Position numbers and translations under genes: made by a program. Shown here in pieces: positions 23,675 through 31,620 of a stretch of DNA of 35,296 bases (position 1 is the first letter of the stretch; every line of letters starts with the position of its first letter). The notes under the pieces are model-generated. The model did not search any database. It saw nothing but the letters and a program-made list of their open reading frames with translations, and was not told where the DNA came from. Source of the DNA: a virus; the IMG/VR virus record IMGVR_UViG_3300037493_000797, positions 1 through 35,296 of that record, one strand, 5' to 3'.

Positions 23675-25272
23675 GCTGCACCGCCGATGCCGCCGACAGC
23701 TTTAATCAAGGGCGCGACGTTCTTGGCCTGTTCGCTTTCCATCATGGCCTGCTGCTGCTGCGCTTGCTGCTGTTGCGCCTGCTGCGCCTGACGGCGAATC
23801 CGCGCAACCTCTTCATCCGACCGGATCACACGCGCCGGAATGCCGGTGACCTCGACCAAATACTGCACAAGCTTGTCGGCATCCAAGTAATCCATCACAG
23901 GCGCGATCTCGGCCACCTGCATCATCACCTCAAAGCCGCGCAGCATAGACTGCAGGTCGGTCAGCTTTTGCGCCTTAGCCAGGGGCGACACATACTCAAT
24001 GTCGATGTCTTGGCCCTGCAGCTCCTCCGGAGCGGGTGGGAGTTGCCCACTCCGCAGGAGTAAAGCAAAGGCGCGGGAAATCAGCGGCTGCAGTAATTCA
24101 GACTGCAATCGACCCAAGACAGGGCCAAGCAACCGCATCTTCTCCTCGTTCCTCTGCAGAACCTCGGTGGCCGTCATCGCAGAACCCTGCGACAGCAGCA
24201 GCTGATCCACATAAAACGCCTGCCGGATCGCATTCCGGCGCTGCTCTTCCATGTTCAGACCCAGCGGATTGTTCGCGCCGATTTGCAAAGGCTCCAAACG
24301 ATCCCGCGTACCGGCACGATAGAAGTTCAACGAGCCTGGCGTCGTGCGGATTGGCAGCATAAAGCCGTCATCTGGAACCATGAGCGGCGGATCAACCTGC
24401 TTTTGGGCCGCGCGGATGGTCACTTCTGACATCTTATTAAGCATTTTGGTGTCAGGCAGCGCCGTCATTGCCGGCGATCGGCCGTAGGTCGACACAGAAT
24501 CCTTGACAAAACGCGGCACAAAGAACGGAAATTCGTCAAAACCGCTCTCAGAAAGCAAGGTTTTTGTCGCTTTATGGTAATAAACCGACGCAATTGGCTT
24601 GTTCTTAGCCGCGCGCCCTTTGGTTTCGCCACGCGGATAGACCACATGCACGATCTCATGCTCTTTGTACGGCTCGTTCTGCGCGTCTTTCAGCACACCA
24701 ACCGGCAAGGTGGAGCCAAATTGCTGCTCCATCGCGCGCGCCGACATCTTAAACTTGCGGTAAACCGTATCAACCACGCCCTGAGAATTCTCAGAGATGC
24801 AGATCTCGGCGATGTGCCGCGTGGCAAACCGCAGGCTCTCTCCGTCGATGTCCAGATAGATCGCACCCGTGCCAAACACCACCAAATCGTAATACAACTC
24901 ATGCACTTCTTGCTGGAAGTTTGAGCGGTGGAACGCCTGATACATCTGGTCAATGCAGATTTCCAACCATTCGTTGGCCGCGTCGTTGCCTTGCAGGTTC
25001 GGGCTGCGATACCGCAGAGAAAACCAAGGTGTGCTGGGGCTGGTCATCATCCCATGCAGCGAGGCAGACAAAAGCTCGACCGCGTGGATCGCGGTGCTGT
25101 CATAAATCAACTCAGTGCGCTTATCGCCCTGCGTGCGCTTCTTGGTGATGTCAGCCTTGCGCGGCAGCATATAATCCGCCAGCTCTTGCCAGTGCTTTTC
25201 CCAGTTGGACCGAGCATTTGACAAGTCCTGATAGCGACGATCTAGTTTGGCAACCAGCGGATCAACCTGCAT
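23671..25272 (-). CDS. Portal protein / head-to-tail connector (533 aa)
   Basis: Clear member of the podovirus connector family: RYQDLSNARSNWEKHWQELA, DYMLPRKADITKK, RTELIYDSTAIHAVELLSAS, LHGMMTSPSTPWFSL, then VFGTGAIYLDIDGESLRFAT and the late ATEVLQRNEEKMRLLGPVLG. Twelve copies form the ring through which TerL pumps DNA and onto which the tail is built. The C-terminus is a Gln/Ala-rich tail (RRQAQQAQQQQAQQQQAMM) followed by a short hydrophobic end. The start is the ATG at 25272, which overlaps the preceding stop (TGATG) and has GGGAG just upstream, rather than the GTG one codon earlier. Confidence 0.95.
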   Translation of the reverse strand: MQVDPLVAKLDRRYQDLSNARSNWEKHWQELADYMLPRKADITKKRTQGDKRTELIYDSTAIHAVELLSASLHGMMTSPSTPWFSLRYRSPNLQGNDAANEWLEICIDQMYQAFHRSNFQQEVHELYYDLVVFGTGAIYLDIDGESLRFATRHIAEICISENSQGVVDTVYRKFKMSARAMEQQFGSTLPVGVLKDAQNEPYKEHEIVHVVYPRGETKGRAAKNKPIASVYYHKATKTLLSESGFDEFPFFVPRFVKDSVSTYGRSPAMTALPDTKMLNKMSEVTIRAAQKQVDPPLMVPDDGFMLPIRTTPGSLNFYRAGTRDRLEPLQIGANNPLGLNMEEQRRNAIRQAFYVDQLLLSQGSAMTATEVLQRNEEKMRLLGPVLGRLQSELLQPLISRAFALLLRSGQLPPAPEELQGQDIDIEYVSPLAKAQKLTDLQSMLRGFEVMMQVAEIAPVMDYLDADKLVQYLVEVTGIPARVIRSDEEVARIRRQAQQAQQQQAQQQQAMMESEQAKNVAPLIKAVGGIGGAA

Positions 25273-25475
25273 CACATACTCCCATAGCTCGACATCAAAG
25301 AACGACGCGCACGGTCCTCTTTGGTCTTCTTCTTAACCGCGCCACCTTCATTGCGGCCGGCCATCTTCTGGTTCAGCCGCTCCAGCGGGTCAACGTCGAT
25401 CGACGCCGACATGCCCTTGGCGACTTGGTTGGACTTCTTGCCCATTAGGCCAGCAATCATCTTGCCATCCATCAT
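25272..25475 (-). CDS. Small basic hypothetical protein (67 aa)
   Basis: Four-base overlap with the upstream gene and TGATG overlap with the portal gene show it is part of the packaging/head operon. The sequence is rich in Lys, Arg, Met and Gly (MMDGKMIAGLMGKKSNQVAK, MAGRNEGGAVKKKTKEDRAR) and looks largely disordered. It might bind DNA or a structural partner. Similar short Lys/Met-rich proteins occur near portal genes in some podoviruses, but I cannot name the family. Confidence 0.7.
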   Translation of the reverse strand: MMDGKMIAGLMGKKSNQVAKGMSASIDVDPLERLNQKMAGRNEGGAVKKKTKEDRARRSLMSSYGSM

Positions 25476-25978
25476 TGGATCAACCCCCCGCCCATCAGCG
25501 ACCGGCGCTTACGCAGCTGGCCGGTGGCCTCGGCGTCGGCCAGCAAACCCAAGGTGCTTGTCAGGATCGTAGAGGCGCGGCCGCCCTTCGTGCTTTCAAT
25601 TGCAGCCGCCTCAACAGCGCTGGTGGGTGCTTCCGATCCTACCGGCGCAGGTGCGGCGGGCGGTGTCAGCGTCGGGGCGGGCAAAACGGGCATGGGCGTG
25701 ACAGCCGGAGCGGCGGGCGCTGCAGCAGCTGCAGCAGCTGCAGGCGCTTCAGGCCGATCTCTGCTAACGCTCGCAGGCATGTCCGCGTACATCTTAGCCG
25801 CAGCCTGATTGCGCGCCACATTGGCCGGATCACTGGATGTCAAACCCTTGACCGAAAACGCACTGTAGGACGGCGCACTGGCCGCCTTATCCTCGGCACG
25901 ACGCACTTCGCCACTGCCAGTGACCGAGCGCACCAAGTCGCGCACCGCATTCCCGAAACCACCACCTTTAGCCGCCAT
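25472..25978 (-). CDS. Ala/Pro-rich hypothetical protein between TerL and portal (168 aa)
   Basis: Three parts are visible: a basic N-terminus (MAAKGGGFGNAVRDLVRSVT, GEVRRAEDKAASA), a central low-complexity linker of about 60 residues of Ala and Pro (APAAAAAAAAPAAPAVTPMP), and a conserved-looking C-terminal segment (KGGRASTILTSTLGLLADAE, ending KRRSLMGGGLIQ). The C-terminal GGRASTIL...RRSLMGG pattern is the kind I associate with small structural proteins beside podovirus portals. A virion or head-assembly protein is likely from context; no enzyme motif is present. It overlaps the next gene by four bases and lies nine bases from TerL. Confidence 0.72.
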   Translation of the reverse strand: MAAKGGGFGNAVRDLVRSVTGSGEVRRAEDKAASAPSYSAFSVKGLTSSDPANVARNQAAAKMYADMPASVSRDRPEAPAAAAAAAAPAAPAVTPMPVLPAPTLTPPAAPAPVGSEAPTSAVEAAAIESTKGGRASTILTSTLGLLADAEATGQLRKRRSLMGGGLIQ

Positions 25979-25987
25979 CCCATCACC

Positions 25988-27277
25988 TCATGCTGCAAAC
26001 GGGTTGTAATCCATAACCGCCTGCTGTTGTGGAGCCTTCAACATAGGCCCTGCTTCCCTATACCCGACCGCAAAGTACCGAAACGCATCAGATGCGTGGC
26101 TGGTCCAATCATGCACCGGCGAAGCCCTGAAACTGCGAGTGCGCTCGTTGTACGCACGGTGGTACTGCCGCAAAGCCTCAAGCCCATTATTGCACCGATC
26201 CCGATCAAACCACAACCTCGGTATCAACATCTGCCCCGCGTGTATCCCATCCTCGATCGGCAGACGAGGCACAACGCGGAAGTTCAACCCTAAGTCCCAA
26301 GCCACCTCTCGACGGCTCTTACCACTGCCCAATTCCCGAACCTCTATATCATGCGGGGCGTTGTGTGTCCCATATAAATATTTTCGCTGGTTCAGGATCT
26401 CACAATAGTGCGGCAGGCCCTCATTCCTAGCCTCGTAGAAGTCAATCACATGCACCGCGCGGCCGACCGTCTGCGTAAACCAAATCGCCGTGCTGTCACC
26501 AACACCCAAATCCCACCAAGTATCGACCTTGTGCGCAGGATCATGCGGCACATTGCAAATCCGACCGGCCGACTGCGCAGCCTCAAGCTCCTTGCCGTAG
26601 ATCGCACCAGGCACGTTGGCATTCCAGCTGCACTCAAACTCCTGCTGATACTGATCCTCGGTCATGGTCTGCCGAGCCGCCGTCAATTCAACATCATCCA
26701 GCACACCTGTCTCGCTGGCCTTGTTAACCACGCACAGCCAATCATCATTCTCGCTGGCCTGTTCGTAAATCTCATAGAAAGCGTTGTGGCCCTTGGGCGT
26801 ACCGACGAAGACCGCCCAGCCCTTCCGATCCGACAGTGCAGGTCGGATCACCTCTGGGAAGACATTCTCAGGCATCTGCGCAACCTCGTCCATCACGCAG
26901 CCGTCAAGGTAAATGCCGCGCAGGCTGTCTGGATTCTCGGCGCCGAGCAACGAGATCCGCCCGCCAGTGGGCAGATCACACCGCAATTCCGTCTCGTGAA
27001 ACTTCACCCCAGGGATCGCCCCCGCAAACTGCTTCAGATAATCCCACGCCACGTTCTTAGCCTGCCGGTACGTCGGGGCCATGTAGGCGTATCGCGGATT
27101 GGCCTTCTTGGACATGATCGCATCCCGCAAGATGTGATTGATTGCCCAGACAGTCTTGCCAAACCGACGATGACACACCACGACGCCCCAGCGCTTGGCG
27201 TCCATGGCGTCATGCAGCTCACGCTGCAAGGGGCGCGGTGCGTAGGGGATCACGATGTTCTGCAGCTTTGGCGACAT
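25988..27277 (-). CDS. terL: Terminase large subunit (429 aa)
   Basis: Packaging motor ATPase and nuclease. With the ATG at 27277 (GAGG six bases upstream), the Walker A-type motif CHRRFGKT is at 35-42, Walker B VMDE at 128-131, the coupling motif FVGTPKG at 157-163, and the nuclease start WWDLGVGD at 254-261 with metal ligand Asp256. Further nuclease-domain blocks continue to the C-terminus (HDWTSHASDAFRYFAVGYRE). An in-frame ATG 40 codons earlier would add a proline-rich stretch encoded by a G-run region (MACAGWTTEIHDPDPPPPAK); I judge it non-coding because the family normally begins close to the PRPLQ motif seen here at about residue 14. Confidence 0.95.
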   Translation of the reverse strand: MSPKLQNIVIPYAPRPLQRELHDAMDAKRWGVVVCHRRFGKTVWAINHILRDAIMSKKANPRYAYMAPTYRQAKNVAWDYLKQFAGAIPGVKFHETELRCDLPTGGRISLLGAENPDSLRGIYLDGCVMDEVAQMPENVFPEVIRPALSDRKGWAVFVGTPKGHNAFYEIYEQASENDDWLCVVNKASETGVLDDVELTAARQTMTEDQYQQEFECSWNANVPGAIYGKELEAAQSAGRICNVPHDPAHKVDTWWDLGVGDSTAIWFTQTVGRAVHVIDFYEARNEGLPHYCEILNQRKYLYGTHNAPHDIEVRELGSGKSRREVAWDLGLNFRVVPRLPIEDGIHAGQMLIPRLWFDRDRCNNGLEALRQYHRAYNERTRSFRASPVHDWTSHASDAFRYFAVGYREAGPMLKAPQQQAVMDYNPFAA

Positions 27278-27614
27278 GGCAGCCTCGATGTGTGCGTTTC
27301 GCAGACCCGTTATATCGCTGTATAGGATGGCGGGTCGTTTGGCGGGGGGTGGGGGGTCGGGGTCGTGGATTTCGGTGGTCCAGCCAGCGCAAGCCATTGA
27401 TATTGCAGCGCAATCTGGAAGGGGGTATGCCTCGCGGCCTGACGATCCGCAGCGGCCGAGCCTTTCAAAACGACAAGCCGACGAGGTGGTGCATCGGACA
27501 TTCTGCGCATTCCCAACCCATTGATAACGCTAGACATTATTATCCGATAATCAGCATTATGTAAAGTGCCGAGCAACGCGCGTAGTTGGGCAGACAGGAT
27601 GACAGATATATAGG
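27278..27614. other. 337-base spacer between TerS and TerL; candidate packaging or regulatory region
   Basis: No convincing gene fills this gap, which is large for this compact genome. It contains a G-run cluster on the + strand (runs at 27332-27334, 27344-27349, 27351-27356 and 27359-27362), able in principle to form a G-quadruplex, and an A/T-rich patch with the perfect palindrome ATTATCCGATAAT (27539-27551) flanked by two CATTAT repeats (27535-27540, 27555-27560). On the leftward strand TTTACA and GATAAT form a promoter-like pair with 15-base spacing. A weak ORF (75 codons from 27537) is possible. A cos/pac site or a TerL promoter would both fit the location. Confidence 0.5.
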
Positions 27615-28076
27615 TCAATCGGGCTTCTTCGCCTCTGCCACAACCTCGCCACCCGCCCAACTAATGGTGATCGCCTGCTGCGCAGGAGCATCCTCTTTGC
27701 GATCTCTGATGCCGTGAGGCTGGCTGCGAGCCAGTGTCCAGCGCAGCGTCTCGATCTCAAGCTTGCGTCGCTGTATCTCTGCGCCAAGCCACCTGCCATC
27801 GCACGGCGTACCATTGGCATGGTGTGTTGGCAGCTCGGCCATTGCGAGCGTGTTGATGCGGTCACCGTGCCACTCGGCCTGCATGATCCTGCCCTGCCGG
27901 TAGATCTCAAACAGCTCATCGTCTCGCACCACGGCCGACGTGATCGCTCGATAGCTTGGCATGTGATCGTCCTCGACAATCCGCAGCAGGTTCTCGCCCT
28001 GCGCCATACGCTGTGCCACCTCGGTCATCACGGCCTTGCTGACCTTGACTGCATGGCCTTTGTTATTTCCGCCCAT
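27615..28076 (-). CDS. terS: Terminase small subunit, Sf6-type (153 aa)
   Basis: The ATG at 28076 has GGAGG five bases upstream, the best ribosome site nearby, and is preferred over the ATG 19 codons earlier. The body matches the Sf6-like TerS group: an N-terminal DNA-binding part (KAVMTEVAQRMAQGENLLRI, MPSYRAITSAVVRDDELFEI), then YRQGRIMQAEWHGDRINTLA and an oligomerisation helix (LGAEIQRRKLEIETLRWTLA). The C-terminal beta segment (AITISWAGGEV) is also typical. TerS rings recognise the phage DNA and load TerL. It starts inside the end of the upstream gene (14-base overlap). Confidence 0.85.
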   Translation of the reverse strand: MGGNNKGHAVKVSKAVMTEVAQRMAQGENLLRIVEDDHMPSYRAITSAVVRDDELFEIYRQGRIMQAEWHGDRINTLAMAELPTHHANGTPCDGRWLGAEIQRRKLEIETLRWTLARSQPHGIRDRKEDAPAQQAITISWAGGEVVAEAKKPD

Positions 28077-28323
28077 CTGAACCTCCAATGGCTTTGGCAG
28101 ATGATACATCAATCTGCCGATCTCGCCAAGCATTTGGCGACACCTCGCCCAGCGTCATTGATTGGATGTGGTTCTGCACTTCTGGCTCAGGCTTGGCATA
28201 GTCTGGATCATCGTATGGTTTGCACCACTGCACGATGTGCCGCATGTTCTTGCGGCCAAGGCGATCTGCGATGTCGGTGTATGACATGCCTTTTGACAGG
28301 CGCCATGCTTCAAGTGGGTTCAT
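28063..28323 (-). CDS. Small helix-turn-helix-like protein next to TerS (86 aa)
   Basis: GGAG lies seven bases before the ATG. The N-terminal third (EAWRLSKGMSYTDIADRLGR, then KNMRHIVQWCK) looks like a Cro/CI-type helix-turn-helix with a recognition helix around RHIVQWC. The remainder is acidic/polar and may be disordered. It overlaps genes on both sides by 14 bases. It may regulate late transcription or assist packaging; the first is more typical of the fold. Fold assignment is by eye only. Confidence 0.7.
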   Translation of the reverse strand: MNPLEAWRLSKGMSYTDIADRLGRKNMRHIVQWCKPYDDPDYAKPEPEVQNHIQSMTLGEVSPNAWRDRQIDVSSAKAIGGSDGRK

Positions 28324-28588
28324 CGTTCAACTCCATCATCAGTGCCAGGTAGGCTATTGCATCGATCACGCTGTCTTCGTGAGGCGAGTGAGCGAGACGT
28401 GAGAGCTTCAGCTCCACCAAGATCTGCGCAGCCTGGAGCTTGGTCACTGGCGCCTTGACGATCTGGCTGATCCTTACTGCCAAGCGTTCAAAGTTTTCGT
28501 GCGGTGATCCGTAGGCTTCCTGCCTCGGCCCATTGATCAGGCTGGACGCCTGCTCTAGGGCCGCCTGTGCTTTAGAAAGGTAAAACAT
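28310..28588 (-). CDS. DUF6378-like protein (92 aa)
   Basis: The motif INGPRQEAYGSPHENFERLA near residues 18-37, then LVELKLSRLAHSPHEDSVID and AIAYLALMMEL, are the marks of the small phage family listed as DUF6378. The GPRQxxYGxPxxNFxR block and the later D-x-x-x-D-x-x-x-Y pattern resemble all-alpha NTP pyrophosphatase (MazG-like) proteins, so a nucleotide-related role is possible; that link is inference. AGGGA precedes the ATG. It overlaps the gene before it by 17 bases and the one after by 14. Confidence 0.8.
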   Translation of the reverse strand: MFYLSKAQAALEQASSLINGPRQEAYGSPHENFERLAVRISQIVKAPVTKLQAAQILVELKLSRLAHSPHEDSVIDAIAYLALMMELNDEPT

Positions 28589-29153
28589 CGTCTATCCCTT
28601 GGTTTGTGATTGCCGTGATCTCTGTCTTTGGAAAGGCTGCCTTGGCTGCGTCAATCATTTCTTTGGCGAGGCTGTGCTTGTACATGGTCAGCGCCAAGAC
28701 CATCTGCCGCTCGGTGATCAGCTCAAGATCTGGATAGGCTTCCTGCGCCCTCTGCCAAGCCCTGCCGTCACGCATCAGCCCAAAGCTATACCCATCTGCG
28801 TCAACCACCCAGACCTGCGCTGTAGGCGGCTCTCCGTGGCTCTGCGTGGCAACCTGATCCATCAGCTGCATGCCCCTAATGCAGACCGATGCCCTTGCCG
28901 CTATCTCATCTGGATCTTCCGCATCAATGGCCGCATTCAGCTTTGCCATTGCCGACCCGTACTTGGCCGCTGTCTCGGTTGGCACAAGCTCCACCAGCCG
29001 ATCAACACCCCACCGATGCTCCATGTCTCTGGCTGCCTTATCAAACGGAGCCAATGCAAAGTCGCACTTGATTTGATTTGCCGTAGCCCCAGGATGGATG
29101 AGCCGATCCGACTTTCTCTCACGCTTTGGCCGCTGCGGTCTTTTGTCTGTCAC
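28572..29153 (-). CDS. Hypothetical protein of the replication region (193 aa), GTG start
   Basis: The frame starts with GTG at 29153-29151, with GAGGGA six bases upstream, inside the repeat-rich spacer. The N-terminus is basic (RPQRPKRERKSDRLIHPG) and leads to TANQIKCDFALAPFDKAARD, then a helical body with KYGSAMAKLNAAIDAEDPDE and the C-terminal SLAKEMIDAAKAAFPKTEI. I have seen similar conserved unknown proteins in phages of alphaproteobacteria, always without function. It is the first gene after the iteron-like region, so its transcription would be controlled by whatever binds there. Confidence 0.75.
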   Translation of the reverse strand: MTDKRPQRPKRERKSDRLIHPGATANQIKCDFALAPFDKAARDMEHRWGVDRLVELVPTETAAKYGSAMAKLNAAIDAEDPDEIAARASVCIRGMQLMDQVATQSHGEPPTAQVWVVDADGYSFGLMRDGRAWQRAQEAYPDLELITERQMVLALTMYKHSLAKEMIDAAKAAFPKTEITAITNQGIDDVLPF

Positions 29154-29331
29154 GATGTTCCCTCACACTTATCTCACACCCACACGATCATCTCAGCCAA
29201 CTTCACACACACACTACACACCCCTTATAAAGGGGTGGTGGTGTGATAGTTTCAGTCTTAAGTTTCAACCACACCTGATCACACCTTTATCACACCTAAA
29301 AACACCATGTGTGGTTGCATGTTTACCACGC
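29154..29331. repeat. Iteron-like repeat cluster with palindrome; candidate replication origin or operator array
   Basis: On the + strand, (A/C)YCACAC-type 9-mers recur at helical spacing: ACCACACCT at 29268-29276, ATCACACCT at 29278-29286 and again at 29289-29297, and CTCACAC at 29162-29168 and 29173-29179 (11-base period). Inverted copies lie at 29240-29247 (GGTGTGAT) and 29309-29315 (GTGTGGT). Between the two direct groups is a perfect hairpin CACCCCTT-ATA-AAGGGGTG (29219-29237), extended imperfectly by CACAC/GTGTG. Tandem sites with one-turn spacing beside an A/T patch and a RepA/RepB-type gene resemble plasmid iteron origins; a regulator array driving the gene at 29153 is the alternative. 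Confidence 0.6.
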
Positions 29332-31548
29332 TCACAGCCCGACCTCATCGCGGTTGATCCATGTACCAACCACCACGATTGGCACTTCCCTGCCGGTGCG
29401 CGAATCGTCCACCTTGTCCACGCGCAGCACGTCTGTCTTGATCCACTGCTTAATGATCAGCGCCACGCGGCCCTTGCCTGCCTTCTCTGACGTGTCGATG
29501 CCCAGCATCTCGCCGATCAGATGCCCAACCCACGCCTTGGCTTGGCTGCTCTCTCTCAGCGGCTCTGCCTCGGCTGCCTTGCCGACAGCGCGCTGCACCT
29601 TCATCGCGGCCTCTGCTGTCACGCCTTCGAATGCATCGGGCAGCGTGACCGGCACAACGACCGCGATGTACTCGCCGTTGGCGATCTGTACGCCGATGGT
29701 CTGCATGTAGGTGGCCTTGTCTGACGGTGCTGCAAGGTTGGCCTTGGCATCGTCTATTCGGAATAGGCCCTTGGCCGCGTCGCCCTCTAGGCCGAGCTTC
29801 TCCGCTGCCTCTTCGCCGATCTTATTCAGCACTCTAGCCGATCTCGCTGCGCCGATCAGTGCGTTGGCGCCCCGAACCGAATCGACCGTCGCCTCGTCTC
29901 CGTTGCCTTTCCTGATGTGATGCACCGGATGCACCGACGCGCCGGTTTCTCTTGCCAGCCGGCGCAGCATGGCGACCACCACCTGAATTGCCATATTGGA
30001 ATTCTCGTTGACTTGGTGCGCCGAAATGAGGGGATCTAAAATAAGCACACCGATGCCCAGCGTCTTGACCTTGTTGATCATGTACTCAAGCAGGGCGTCG
30101 TTCTCGGTCACACCCTCTCTTGTCTCGGCCGCCAAGGTGATCCGGATGTCATCCTCCCCATCGAGGAATAGCCAGCCGGCCAAGTCTGAGTGCATTACAT
30201 TGTAATGCTGCATGATGGCCGCAAGGCGTAGCAGGCCCTCGCTGCGCGGGTCTTCAAGGCTGATCACCCAGACCTTGGTGCGCTCATGCACGTCTTGATC
30301 TAAAAGCTTGCGCCCTGTTGCGATTGCCACTGCCTCAACCATCGTCAGGCTGGTCTTACCGATGCCACCGGCCGACGCTGTAAGGCTGACGTAATCCCTG
30401 ATGTAGGTGCGCCCGTAGATCCAGTGTCTGCGTGGCAGGTTGAGCGGGTTGAAGTCTTCCAGCGGTGTCGGCCATGTCGGCTGTGCAACGTCAACCTTGG
30501 GCGCATCAAATTGCTGTGCCACCGTCGGCACTTGCACGTCCATCTTCGCTTGGATTGTGTCAGGCTCAGGCGTCCATCCCTTGGCCCTTGCGCCGTCGAT
30601 TGCCTGCTGCACCTCTCGTCTGGTGTCCTCGACCGCATAGCCTGGCAGCGTGAGCCGATCGGTCAGGGCGTGGATCTCTGTGTCTGACAGACCGCGGCTG
30701 ACGTACGAGGCGACCAGGCGCACGACGTTGTGGTGCCAATCCTTACCGGTCAGGATCTCGGCCTCTGCCATTGCTCGGTCCATCGCCTGCTGGCCCAGAT
30801 CGATCTGGATGCCGGCTGTGGTGGCCGAGCTGCTGCGCTGCGTGGGCGGGAAGGCCCGCATCATCCGCTCAAACGGCACAGGATCTCGGTCGCTGCTGAA
30901 TTCCGTGCGCATCGTGACCATCTCTTGGATGTAGCCACGGCCCTGCTTGTCTTTGTTTGGGTAGCTGATTGTGCCAGCGACACGCATGATCCGCGACGGA
31001 TTGATCACCACCGGATCAGTGCCAAGGCTGGCCGCGATGCTGGCCTGCACCTGACGCCATGCGTCGAGGTTGATGCACGGCTCTTCCAGTTGCCAGTAGG
31101 CATGGCCTCGGACGTAAGGCGTCGTGCCGGTCTTGACCGACATCGTGAATTTCGGGCCGGCGAATGACAGCACGTTAGCCATGCTGCCATCCGTGTCGGC
31201 GTCTGCAAAGCAAAACATGGCGGCGAGGATGTCTTTGTCGGTGGCGGCCTTGCCGGCCGGTATCACCGCGCGCCCGTCGATCGGGTTGATGCACATGTAC
31301 ACGTTCTGGCCGTGCTTGTTCATGGCTTCCGCGTGTTGCACGGCGTCTTGAATTTGGAATAGGGCAAAGCGCTGCACGTTCACGCCTCGGTTGCTGCTGA
31401 TGCAGCGCAATTCGATCAGCGGCTCGGCGTTTATGTCGGCCCAGCGCTCGGCCAAATCGTTCCAACCCTGCGTGATGTACTCAAAGAACTGCCTGATTTG
31501 CTCAGGATTTGATTGCGTTTTCTGGTCTTCGGTCTTATTATCCGCCAT
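29332..31548 (-). CDS. RepB-type primase fused to RepA-type hexameric helicase (738 aa)
   Basis: ATG 31548 is used with AGAGG ten bases upstream; a GTG three codons earlier is possible. Residues about 50-215 are a RepB-type (archaeo-eukaryotic) primase: FADADTDG at 114-121 carries the metal-binding acidic pair, GHAYWQL at 148-154 a conserved histidine, and PSRIMRVAGT at 184-193 the late motif. After a helical linker comes a RecA-fold helicase of the RSF1010 RepA/AAA_25 kind: Walker A ASAGGIGKTS at 391-400, Walker B LILDP at 502-506, and HHIRKG at 543-548. The C-terminus looks like a winged helix. It should unwind and prime phage DNA, using host DNA polymerase III, since no phage DNA polymerase is present. 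Confidence 0.88.
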   Translation of the reverse strand: MADNKTEDQKTQSNPEQIRQFFEYITQGWNDLAERWADINAEPLIELRCISSNRGVNVQRFALFQIQDAVQHAEAMNKHGQNVYMCINPIDGRAVIPAGKAATDKDILAAMFCFADADTDGSMANVLSFAGPKFTMSVKTGTTPYVRGHAYWQLEEPCINLDAWRQVQASIAASLGTDPVVINPSRIMRVAGTISYPNKDKQGRGYIQEMVTMRTEFSSDRDPVPFERMMRAFPPTQRSSSATTAGIQIDLGQQAMDRAMAEAEILTGKDWHHNVVRLVASYVSRGLSDTEIHALTDRLTLPGYAVEDTRREVQQAIDGARAKGWTPEPDTIQAKMDVQVPTVAQQFDAPKVDVAQPTWPTPLEDFNPLNLPRRHWIYGRTYIRDYVSLTASAGGIGKTSLTMVEAVAIATGRKLLDQDVHERTKVWVISLEDPRSEGLLRLAAIMQHYNVMHSDLAGWLFLDGEDDIRITLAAETREGVTENDALLEYMINKVKTLGIGVLILDPLISAHQVNENSNMAIQVVVAMLRRLARETGASVHPVHHIRKGNGDEATVDSVRGANALIGAARSARVLNKIGEEAAEKLGLEGDAAKGLFRIDDAKANLAAPSDKATYMQTIGVQIANGEYIAVVVPVTLPDAFEGVTAEAAMKVQRAVGKAAEAEPLRESSQAKAWVGHLIGEMLGIDTSEKAGKGRVALIIKQWIKTDVLRVDKVDDSRTGREVPIVVVGTWINRDEVGL

Positions 31549-31584
31549 GAGGGTCACGCCTCTTCCTCTCTGTTGTTGTAACTA

Positions 31585-31620
31585 GCCCCCAGCGTTATGT
31601 CGCTGGGGGCCTTTTCTTTT
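31585..31620 (+). terminator. Strong intrinsic terminator facing rightward, against all local genes
   Basis: GCCCCCAGCG (31585-31594) and CGCTGGGGGC (31601-31610) form a perfect ten-pair stem with loop TTATGT, followed on the + strand by CTTTTCTTTT. The U-tract marks rightward transcription, yet the flanking genes read leftward. On the leftward RNA the stem lies between the SSB-like gene and the primase gene without a U-tract, where it could act as a stability or processing element. Confidence 0.75.

Noticed and set aside
25475-26293. 272-codon rightward ORF
   Set aside because: Antisense to the Ala/Pro-rich gene and TerL; Arg/Cys/Gly-rich without motif.
27310-27660. 116-codon leftward ORF across the TerS-TerL spacer
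   Set aside because: It begins inside TerS, lacks a ribosome site and ends in a Pro/Thr run made by the G-run region. A shorter form from 27537 cannot be excluded.
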